NCBI GenBank assembly: GCA_944324625.1
Contig: CALUWZ010000106.1
Location: 1 to 6,252, forward strand
Origin: an uncultured Mailhella sp.
GTDB taxonomy: Bacteria; Desulfobacterota; Desulfovibrionia; Desulfovibrionales; Desulfovibrionaceae
Length of the DNA: 6,252 nucleotides
Direction: 5' to 3'
Part shown: positions 1-5,403 of the stretch, one piece after another
Layout: each line of letters opens with the position of its first letter
How positions within the stretch are numbered: the stretch's first letter is position 1
Position numbers and translations under genes: made by a program
Notes under the pieces: generated by a model
Databases searched by the model: none
What the model was told of the DNA's origin: nothing
What the model saw: only the letters and a program-made list of their open reading frames with translations

Positions 1-1
1 G

Positions 2-271
2 GCATTTACCATGGCAACAACCTCAACCCAAGGCCTCAAGTCCGGAGACGAACCAAGCCCCATGCTCCGCCTTTTCTGGTGCATCATGCTTTCTCTTGTG
101 CCGCTGACCATGATTTTGATTAAAGCAAACTTGAATACAATCAAAACATGTGCCATTATAACGGCTATTCCGATCGTATTTGTCATGATATTCATCTTGT
201 ACGGCTGGATTAAGTGGATGATTCAGGATTTCGGCAGAATTCCTGCTCATAAAATCAATTCCGAAGAATAG
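2..271 (+). CDS. BCCT-family transporter, C-terminal fragment (5' end outside window)
   Basis: The reading frame is open to the left edge (Ala-Phe-Thr precede the first Met at 11), so this is the tail of a longer gene and the ATG at 11 is internal. About 89 residues remain, against roughly 500 or more for the family. Visible are a TTSTQGLKSGDEPSP loop, an RLFWCIMLSLVPL segment that starts one membrane helix, and a second hydrophobic helix (TCAIITAIPIVFVMIFILYGW). A charged tail with WIKWMIQDFG follows. The order 'E-P, RLFW, L-x-P-L, helix, A-x-P, helix, W-x-x-x-DF' is typical of the end of betaine/carnitine/choline transporters, which carry quaternary-ammonium or similar zwitterions across the inner membrane. 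Substrate-binding aromatic residues lie upstream and cannot be checked. The stop is 7 bases before the SAF-domain gene, which suggests co-transcription with the lyase genes. Family assignment is fairly sure; substrate is unknown. Confidence 0.8.
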   Translation, partial: AFTMATTSTQGLKSGDEPSPMLRLFWCIMLSLVPLTMILIKANLNTIKTCAIITAIPIVFVMIFILYGWIKWMIQDFGRIPAHKINSEE

Positions 272-278
272 GTGACGT

Positions 279-611
279 ATGAACAGAGCTATCCGCATGC
301 ATGCCGATGATTCCGTTGCAGTACTGCTTTGTGATGCGAAAAAAGGCGACGTTTTGCATGTATTTGACATCAATAATGCATTTCTCTTTGATATTGCGGT
401 GAATGAGAATATTTTATACGGCAATAAGGTTGCCTTGCACGATATTCCCGAACATTCGGAAATCGTAAAGTATGGTCAAAGCATTGGAATAAGCACAAGG
501 GAAATAGCAAAAGGCTGTCTTGTTCATGTTCAAAACGTTAAAAGTCTTTCTGTTGACATTCCCGACAGCATTCGGCGGGAAATTATCAGACAAATGCATA
601 TAACGGACTGA
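279..611 (+). CDS. SAF-domain small subunit of a UxaA/SuyA-type lyase
   Basis: A 110-residue soluble protein, likely cytoplasmic. It carries the pattern of the N-terminal SAF domain of altronate and galactarate dehydratases and of the sulfolactate sulfo-lyase alpha subunit: H8-x-DDSVAV near the start, GD at 23-24, YGNKVALHDI at 47-56 and VKYGQSIGISTREIAKG at 63-79, ending in VHVQNVKS (82-89). In E. coli UxaA this domain is fused to the catalytic part; here it is a separate gene directly before the large subunit, as in suyA-suyB. About 20 residues follow the domain (IPDSIRREIIRQMHITD), with no recognised role. The ATG at 279 is preceded by AGGTGA at 270-275, closely spaced and overlapping the stop of the transporter gene. 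SAF domains in this family are thought to assist substrate binding; the substrate is not determined. SuyA is one possibility, not a firm call. Confidence 0.85.
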   Translation: MNRAIRMHADDSVAVLLCDAKKGDVLHVFDINNAFLFDIAVNENILYGNKVALHDIPEHSEIVKYGQSIGISTREIAKGCLVHVQNVKSLSVDIPDSIRREIIRQMHITD

Positions 612-615
612 GGTG
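610..615 (+). promoter_or_regulatory. Ribosome binding site deciding the lyase large-subunit start
   Basis: GAGGTG lies 3 bases before ATG 619 and overlaps the stop codon (609-611) of the SAF gene. The alternative GTG at 613 would lie inside this site and has no purine-rich sequence before it, so ATG 619 is the better start. The same close layout (AGGTGA, then CGT, then ATG) occurs before the SAF gene, which fits translational coupling through the three genes. Confidence 0.6.
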
Positions 616-618
616 CAA

Positions 619-1794
619 ATGGAATTTTTAGGATATGAAAGGGCGGACGGCTCTGTCGGCATACGCAGCAAAATTTTAATTATCGCGGTTGACGAATGCT
701 GCGAAGGCATTGCCAGAAGAATTGCCCGAGAAGATAAAGACAGTGTTGTTGTTACCAATTGGTATACCTGCATGCTGGGCGGCAATGAGGAAACCTTTTA
801 TCAAATGATTGCCTTGGGGCAGAATCCCAATGCCGCGGGCGCCATTGTCATTTCCATGGGTTGCGGAAGCATTTTGCCATCTCAGATCGCCGATCCCATC
901 CGAAAAACAGGAAAGCCCGTTTTCGAGCTGACCTGCCAGCATGAGGGCGGAACGCTGAAAACCATTGCAAAAGGCATTGAATATATTAAGGAAATCAGAA
1001 AAGAAATTGATCTGCTGAAGCCCGTGAAAGTGCCTTTGTCCCGTTTGGTTGTAGGGGTAAAATGCGGCGGCAGCGATACCAGCTCGGGTATTGCGTCAAA
1101 TCCTGCCGTAGGGCTTGCCGTGGATAAATTGATTGATGCGGGTGCTTCCTGTATCGGCGGAGAGCTTTTTGAACTGATAGGCTGTGAGCATAAATTGCTG
1201 GAACGGGCTGTTTCCGAAGAGGTAAAAGAACGCATTCTGGGGCTTATCCGAAACGAAAAACTTCGCTGGGGCGTCGAAGGGGCGCAGGTGGAAACCATGA
1301 GTATAGGCAACTGTACGGGCGGGCTTACCACAATTGAAGAAAAGTCCTTGGGCGCTTTGCATAAAATGGGCACAAAACCCATACAGGGAGTTTTGCAGAT
1401 TAACCGTTACGGCGTTGAAAAAATTAAGGCGCGCGGTTTTTATCTTTCGGAAACTACCATGCTGTGCGGCGGGGCAGGCGTAAACTTTGCTTCACTCGGC
1501 GCGCAGATGATCTTGTGGACAAGCGGTGCGGCAGGCTATGAATGCCCGCTTCTTCCGGTTATCCGTGTCAGCGGCAACACGCAGCTATACAATGACGACA
1601 TGGACATTGACGCAAGGGGCATTCTTTTGGGAACGGCAGGAATAGCAGATGTTGCCGAAGCAATTTGTCAAAAGGTCCTTTCCGTTGCGGGAGGAGAAAA
1701 AACCGCTTTGGAAGGCATCGGTTTTTCCACTATGACGCTTTATCAAAAGGATGTTCGGGTAGAAAACCTGCTGAAACTTCCATGCTATAAATAG
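619..1794 (+). CDS. UxaA/SuyB-family lyase, large catalytic subunit
   Basis: A 391-residue enzyme subunit of the altronate dehydratase / galactarate dehydratase / (2R)-sulfolactate sulfo-lyase family, which removes water or sulfite from hydroxy acids. Family marks are GYERADGSVGIR (5-16), GQNPN followed by SMGCG (67-83), GVKCGGSDTSSGIASNPA (146-163), an E-x-x-G-x-EH-type stretch (ELFELIGCEH, 182-191), GGLTTIEEKSLG (234-245) and PVIRVSGN plus DDMDIDA (313-332). Length matches stand-alone large subunits (about 390) rather than the fused UxaA form (about 495). The N-terminal site that I recall as T-H-x-x-G-C in relatives reads T46-N-W-Y-T-C51 here, so the subfamily is divergent. An in-frame GTG lies at 613, but ATG at 619 is preferred: GAGGTG (610-615) sits just before it and the protein then starts MEFLGYERADG, as relatives do. 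It follows the SAF gene by 7 bases and must form a complex with it. Sulfo-lyase or sugar-acid dehydratase are both possible. Confidence 0.88.
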   Translation: MEFLGYERADGSVGIRSKILIIAVDECCEGIARRIAREDKDSVVVTNWYTCMLGGNEETFYQMIALGQNPNAAGAIVISMGCGSILPSQIADPIRKTGKPVFELTCQHEGGTLKTIAKGIEYIKEIRKEIDLLKPVKVPLSRLVVGVKCGGSDTSSGIASNPAVGLAVDKLIDAGASCIGGELFELIGCEHKLLERAVSEEVKERILGLIRNEKLRWGVEGAQVETMSIGNCTGGLTTIEEKSLGALHKMGTKPIQGVLQINRYGVEKIKARGFYLSETTMLCGGAGVNFASLGAQMILWTSGAAGYECPLLPVIRVSGNTQLYNDDMDIDARGILLGTAGIADVAEAICQKVLSVAGGEKTALEGIGFSTMTLYQKDVRVENLLKLPCYK

Positions 1795-1823
1795 TCGGCA
1801 TAAATTCATCAAATCGGTTAATG

Positions 1824-1853
1824 AAGACCCTGCTTTTTGCAGGGTCTTTTTTT
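1824..1853 (+). terminator. Rho-independent terminator of the BCCT-lyase operon
   Basis: A perfect 8-bp GC-rich stem, GACCCTGC (1826-1833) paired with GCAGGGTC (1839-1846), closes a TTTTT loop and is followed by seven T (1847-1853). Two A-T pairs can extend the stem at its base. It lies 29 bases after the stop of the lyase large subunit and points with it. Confidence 0.9.
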
Positions 1854-1870
1854 CTGCTGAAGGCTGCAGT

Positions 1871-1899
1871 AAAAAGCAGACCGGACTGCGGTCTGCTTT
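1871..1899 (-). terminator. Rho-independent terminator of the flavoprotein-ferredoxin operon
   Basis: A 9-bp stem, AGCAGACCG (1875-1883) with CGGTCTGCT (1889-1897), has a 5-base loop and can extend by two A-T pairs. Read on the minus strand the stem is followed by a run of five T, so it terminates transcripts coming from the ferredoxin gene, whose stop codon is about 30 bases away. It sits about 20 bases from the opposite-strand terminator, so the two converging operons each have their own stop signal. Confidence 0.8.
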
Positions 1900-1928
1900 G
1901 GAGTATTTTAAGGTTGGTTATGAGCGGG

Positions 1929-2126
1929 TTACAATCGTGTGTACAGCGGCATTTCAAAGCTGATGGCTTCATATTCGCAGGCGATACGGCAGCAGCCGCA
2001 GTGCCAGCATTCTTCGGGGAATTTTACCTGCGGTGCGTTTTCTCCCATTTCAAGAAGATAACCGGGGCAGCGGGTTACGCATTTTCTGCATTTTTTGCAT
2101 TTTTCTTCATTAAAGACAGGAGGCAT
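1929..2126 (-). CDS. Two-[4Fe-4S] ferredoxin, AprB-like electron carrier
   Basis: A 65-residue cytoplasmic protein with two cluster-binding motifs: C10-x2-C13-x2-C16-x3-C20-P and C40-x2-C43-x2-C46-x3-C50, with an additional Cys45. Each motif's first three cysteines plus the last cysteine of the other normally hold one [4Fe-4S] cluster, giving an electron wire. The 19-residue spacer between motifs (PGYLLEMGENAPQVKFPEE) and the C-W-H-C-G-C-C-R-I-A-C-E-Y-E-A-I second motif recall the iron-sulfur subunit AprB of adenylylsulfate reductase, but without AprB's long C-terminal tail. The start is well supported: AAAGGAG at 2133-2139 lies 6 bases before the ATG. The gene is last in the minus-strand operon, 45 bases after the flavoprotein stop, so it most likely passes electrons to or from that flavoprotein. 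Ferredoxin identity is certain; the partner is inferred from position. Confidence 0.92.
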   Translation of the reverse strand: MPPVFNEEKCKKCRKCVTRCPGYLLEMGENAPQVKFPEECWHCGCCRIACEYEAISFEMPLYTRL

Positions 2127-2171
2127 AGCTTTCTCCTTTATGGTTGTGTATATTATTGTTGGGGGAAAAGA

Positions 2172-3815
2172 TTACTCTGTCCAGCTGAACTCAGGAGTAC
2201 CGTCGGCATTCAGGCGGGTAATAAGGCATTTGTCATATTTTGGATCGCGTTCCGGATAATCGGCGCGCCGATACATGGCTCTTCCAGACTCTTTGCGCTG
2301 CATGCAGGCCTGCACGTAAATGCGCACTAATTTAAACAGTTCCATGCTTTCGTGCGTGCGCATAAGTTCGCGCAGGCTTGCAGCTTCAAGCCGCGGCAAA
2401 TATTCTTCCAATACGCGGAAGCTTTTCAGCGCCTGTGCCATGCTTCCCTCTGTTCTTTGGAAACCTGCATAATAATCCATTACCTGCCGTATGCCGTCTT
2501 CAAATTCCTGATAGCTGACGGCATGCTTAGATTTTGTTTCTTTGAGCGGAGCATAGATGCCGGCTTTGATTTTTTCAAAGTCAGATTCAGGCAGGCCGGG
2601 CATTTCAGCTGTTTTTGCACGTCTTGCCGCAAATTGTCCTGCGGACCAGCCTATGCACATGCAGCAGGAAAAAGTGGCAAGAAGGCTTGCGGCAAAAAGG
2701 TTTTTGATTTCGGTTTCCTGTTCGTCGCTGCAGCGTACCACGCCGCCGATCATGCGTTCGCTGATTTCAACTTCCAAAGGGGTTTTGGTGAAATCAATAT
2801 TTCTGGCTTTGCAGTAGTCAAGATAGGTTTCTTTATCGCCGGGCATAAGGTCATATTGCAGGTGCCGCGCGTCTTCGGGGGCAAAGTGGCGCATATCCAT
2901 GAAGAACGGAGGTCCGCTTCCTTCCAGATTTTCCTGAAAAGTTCCCATAACTTGGTTGCGGCGCAGGCCGTTTTCCATCATGGGGTCATATTTGCCCATA
3001 AAACGTTCGCCTTTGGCATTGAGTTCATGGCCGCCCATGTTGTTTATGCCGTTCATGCCCGGTGCTCCCCAGCTTTTTGGGAGCAGGGTTGCCTTGTCGG
3101 TTATGTCGATATTGAGGACTGATGCTCCGGCCTCAAGGGGAAGAATGACCTGACTTCCGGTAATGTAAGGGGAATACCAGATATTGAACGGTTTGTGGGA
3201 TGAGTTGTTGGAAACTCTTTGTGCCGTCAGTCCCATGGCTATTACTGCCGTTTTGCATTTGACAACAATAAAATCGCCTGTCAGTACGTCAAAGCCTGCG
3301 CAGCCGGCAATGCGGTCTCCGTCCTTGAGCAGGGTTGTGACAAAGAAGTTGTTTACAACGCGTATGCCTAAATTTTTAATGTATTTTGCCAGTTTGGGCT
3401 TTACGGTATAGCCTTTGTTGATATGTATCCACCACGGGCCGGGCTGGCCGAACCCAACGGACCGCACATAGGTTCCGTCAGGGTTATGCAGCAGCTCAAT
3501 GCCTGCATCTTCGAGAACTTTCAGACAGGGGCGCATGGCATTGAAGAAGTTCTGCGCAATGGTCCGTGACAGGCCTGAAGTCGGAGTTACGTAATATCTG
3601 CACATATCTTCAAAGGAATCGTGTTCTGCTTCGTCAAGCACTGCCATGAAGTGGTCATTTCCTCCTCCAAGGTTGCCGGAACTTTCCAGTACCCCTTTGT
3701 CGATGATTAAAACGTCGGCACCTTCTTTGCGGGCGGCAATGGCGGCACCGCAGCCGGAAGCACCTGATCCCAAAATCAAAACTTCTGTTTCATAGATTTT
3801 TTGTGAAAACTTCAT
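2172..3815 (-). CDS. FAD-dependent oxidoreductase, fumarate reductase/AprA-like flavoprotein
   Basis: A 547-residue flavoprotein without signal peptide or membrane segment, so cytoplasmic. The N-terminal FAD-binding fold is clear: TEVLILGSGASGCGAA (GxGxxG at 16-21), D39-K at the end of the second strand, and SSGNLGGGNDHF (45-56), the pattern of AprA-like members. GGHELNAKGERFMGKYDP (261-278) followed by R285-R286 and GSGPPFFMDMRH (299-310) match the substrate-domain region of fumarate reductase/AprA, where an Arg acts in catalysis. GG-V-x6-ET-x4-LFAAS (357-377) is the second FAD contact, but the usual AAG-[DE] reads AAS-L, and a CCMC cluster follows at 384-387. The helical C-terminus ends QRKESGRAMYRRADYPERD, typical of the family. 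An in-frame extension reaches 3935, but ATG 3815 is chosen: AAAGGAG (3823-3829) precedes it at 7 bases and the protein then starts right before the FAD motif. The ferredoxin follows at 45 bases. Substrate unknown; reduction of an organic acid or a sulfur compound is inferred. Confidence 0.88.
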   Translation of the reverse strand: MKFSQKIYETEVLILGSGASGCGAAIAARKEGADVLIIDKGVLESSGNLGGGNDHFMAVLDEAEHDSFEDMCRYYVTPTSGLSRTIAQNFFNAMRPCLKVLEDAGIELLHNPDGTYVRSVGFGQPGPWWIHINKGYTVKPKLAKYIKNLGIRVVNNFFVTTLLKDGDRIAGCAGFDVLTGDFIVVKCKTAVIAMGLTAQRVSNNSSHKPFNIWYSPYITGSQVILPLEAGASVLNIDITDKATLLPKSWGAPGMNGINNMGGHELNAKGERFMGKYDPMMENGLRRNQVMGTFQENLEGSGPPFFMDMRHFAPEDARHLQYDLMPGDKETYLDYCKARNIDFTKTPLEVEISERMIGGVVRCSDEQETEIKNLFAASLLATFSCCMCIGWSAGQFAARRAKTAEMPGLPESDFEKIKAGIYAPLKETKSKHAVSYQEFEDGIRQVMDYYAGFQRTEGSMAQALKSFRVLEEYLPRLEAASLRELMRTHESMELFKLVRIYVQACMQRKESGRAMYRRADYPERDPKYDKCLITRLNADGTPEFSWTE

Positions 3816-3895
3816 CCGAATTCTCCTTTGGGTTTTACGGATTTTTACGGTTCGGCATTTTTTCGGCAGTGTCTGCCTGCTCTTGCCAGTGTCTG
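3816..3895 (-). repeat. Intergenic leader with short direct repeat and small hairpin
   Basis: The 80 bases between the permease and the flavoprotein hold two copies of CAGTGTCTG (3867-3875 and 3887-3895, plus-strand spelling), spaced exactly 20 bases. The first copy is the core of a 5-bp inverted repeat, GGCAG-TGT-CTGCC (3865-3877). There is no T-run after it on either strand, so it is not a terminator. It could stabilise or space the transcript, or be chance; no promoter boxes are evident. Confidence 0.3.
3823..3829 (-). promoter_or_regulatory. Ribosome binding site deciding the flavoprotein start
   Basis: AAAGGAG on the minus strand, 7 bases before ATG 3815. It identifies this ATG as the start, in preference to the in-frame ATG at 3935, which lies inside the end of the permease gene. 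The same AAAGGAG core precedes the ferredoxin ATG. Confidence 0.75.
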
Positions 3896-5356
3896 TTAAA
3901 AGACCATGAAGGCAACGGGAATGCCGATGATGCATACGCAGGCCAGAACAATAATGATGCCCGGAGTGATATATTTATATACTTCTTTGGTTGTAACCCA
4001 TTCCGAATTGGCGAACATAAGCGCTGCCATGGGGGAGGCGGCAGGTGTCAGAACTGCGATGACCAGACAGTAGATCATGAGAACGGTAATCATGCCCGGA
4101 TCAAGGTTTATGGCCAAGGCAAACGGATAAATAATCGGGAACATGATGCCGCCGCAAATGGCGTTGTTCATGAACTGCGTGGCTGAAATGGCAATGAGGA
4201 TAACCAAAATGATAAACAGCGCAGGAGAAATGCCTGAGAAAAGAATATTGAACTTTTCAATCAGAAAACTGTTTATGCCTGTGCTTTCTGCGTTGAGGGC
4301 ATTTGCAAAAGGCAGCATTGCGGCTGTGAGGTAAATGGAATCCCACTGCATTTGTCCTGAACATTTTCTGATGTTGATCATGGGAACGCCGTCAAAGCGA
4401 AGGAAAACCAGAACACCCAGAACAAGGAATGCAATGCCGTGCGCGCCGAGGCTTTTCAGAATTTTTGCAATTGCCCATGAGCCGGGGAGCAGGCTTGGGA
4501 TAAGCAGGAAGAAAACTAAGGCGCAAAGCAGGCCGATAATGATTTTTTGCTTAAAATCAATTTTCAGGTCATTGGGGTCAAAAGAGTCTTTTGTAACCAG
4601 TTCCAGTTTTTTTACATCCGGCTTGAACACGAATTTTCCCACAAGAACATACAGGAGAATGGCAGCAACGCTTACCGGGAATGTGACGGCAACATATTTC
4701 AGGTAGTCTATTTTGTAGCCTGCCATGGTTTCAAACATTCCAAGCACGACCATTTGCACGGTTTTCCAAGGCAGCAGGGACAGGCCTATAAGACAGCAGT
4801 ACACAACGCCGACAACCATGAACGAAGTGAAAGAATCTCCTGCTTTATAGCCCAATTGTTTGATTATGCTGTATAAAATTCCCCAGCATACAATAATTGC
4901 AGGAACTGTTGAGGTCATTGCCGAGATAATGAACGTGGTGAAAAAAAACGTCGTGATTAACGCCCACGGTCTGCCAAGTACGGGTTTGCGGGTAATGAAA
5001 TACGTTGCAAGAAATTTGCTTACGCCTGCGGAGTCCACAAGTGCGGCGATAAGAAGCATGAACCACATCAGCATGATGGTATTGCTTCCGAATCCTGCGG
5101 CCATGAGCTGGTTTAGGGACATGTAGTCAGTGAGGCATAATGCCACCATACCCAAAATGCTCGGCCATACTTGATCGACAAAAGTCCAGCCGTAAAGCAG
5201 GGCTATAAATATGCCGAGTACTTCCATGCCCAGCGGCGTAATGGGATCTGCGGCGGGAAGATGGCCGAATCCGAACATAATGAGTATGGTAGCGGCAGAA
5301 TTGATGTAATATATTAAATTATGATTTTTCTTTGTACCGGCGGTTGTGTCAGTCAT
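3896..5356 (-). CDS. SLC13/DASS-type anion permease
   Basis: A 486-residue integral membrane protein made of about 11-13 hydrophobic segments from residue 14 to the end, typical length for divalent anion:sodium symporters (SLC13/CitT type). Two repeated half-sites of the family are visible: a re-entrant loop SNTIMLMWFMLLIAALVDSAG (91-111) leading to TFIISAMTSTVPAIIV (141-156), and SATQFMNNAICGGIMFPI (about 391-408) with N397-N398, followed by LTPAASPMAAL (436-446). In the family such Ser/Asn/Thr-Pro loops bind Na+ and carboxylate or sulfate-like anions. A soluble charged loop (about 245-270, KFVFKPDVKKLELVTKDSFDPNDLKIDFKQK) separates the halves. Start ATG 5356 has GGAGG at 5361-5365, 4 bases upstream. 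It lies between two flavoprotein genes on the same strand, so it probably imports their substrate or exchanges substrate for product. The exact anion cannot be read; dicarboxylate, sulfonate or an aromatic/unsaturated acid are all possible. Confidence 0.85.
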   Translation of the reverse strand: MTDTTAGTKKNHNLIYYINSAATILIMFGFGHLPAADPITPLGMEVLGIFIALLYGWTFVDQVWPSILGMVALCLTDYMSLNQLMAAGFGSNTIMLMWFMLLIAALVDSAGVSKFLATYFITRKPVLGRPWALITTFFFTTFIISAMTSTVPAIIVCWGILYSIIKQLGYKAGDSFTSFMVVGVVYCCLIGLSLLPWKTVQMVVLGMFETMAGYKIDYLKYVAVTFPVSVAAILLYVLVGKFVFKPDVKKLELVTKDSFDPNDLKIDFKQKIIIGLLCALVFFLLIPSLLPGSWAIAKILKSLGAHGIAFLVLGVLVFLRFDGVPMINIRKCSGQMQWDSIYLTAAMLPFANALNAESTGINSFLIEKFNILFSGISPALFIILVILIAISATQFMNNAICGGIMFPIIYPFALAINLDPGMITVLMIYCLVIAVLTPAASPMAALMFANSEWVTTKEVYKYITPGIIIVLACVCIIGIPVAFMVF

Positions 5357-5403
5357 AGTTCCTCCAGTGGTGCAGAATCAGGTTTTTTGCGGATAAAGCA
5401 GAA

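Larger units (their letters stand above)
1795..1928. other. Convergent intergenic region with two opposed terminators
   Basis: This 134-base stretch separates the two converging operons. It contains only the two hairpin terminators and short AT-rich spacers; no promoter, RNA gene or further coding sequence is supported. Confidence 0.8.

Noticed and set aside
613..618. GTG start at 613 for the lyase large subunit
   Set aside because: It lies within the GAGGTG ribosome binding site of ATG 619 and has no site of its own; homolog-like sequence starts at ATG 619.
882..1382. A 166-residue minus-strand open frame within the lyase gene
   Set aside because: It is a shadow of the plus-strand lyase, whose frame contains all family motifs.
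619..1794. Firm naming of the lyase as sulfolactate sulfo-lyase SuyB
   Set aside because: The split two-gene layout fits, but the N-terminal motif is divergent and no sulfolactate dehydrogenase or sulfite-handling gene is visible in the window.
1821..2330. A 169-residue plus-strand open frame
   Set aside because: It begins in the terminator hairpin and runs antisense over the ferredoxin and flavoprotein genes; the cysteine motifs of the ferredoxin decide the coding strand.
2352..3122. A 256-residue open frame on the plus strand opposite the flavoprotein
   Set aside because: It lies entirely antisense to a gene with clear FAD and substrate-domain motifs; its Phe/Ala/His-rich sequence shows no recognisable domain.
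3865..3877. Inverted repeat GGCAG-TGT-CTGCC as a terminator
   Set aside because: The stem is only 5 bp and no T-run follows on either strand.
3816..3935. In-frame 40-residue N-terminal extension of the flavoprotein, starting at ATG 3935
   Set aside because: It overlaps the end of the permease gene, is rich in His/Arg/Lys with no family resemblance, and lacks the strong AAAGGAG site that precedes ATG 3815.
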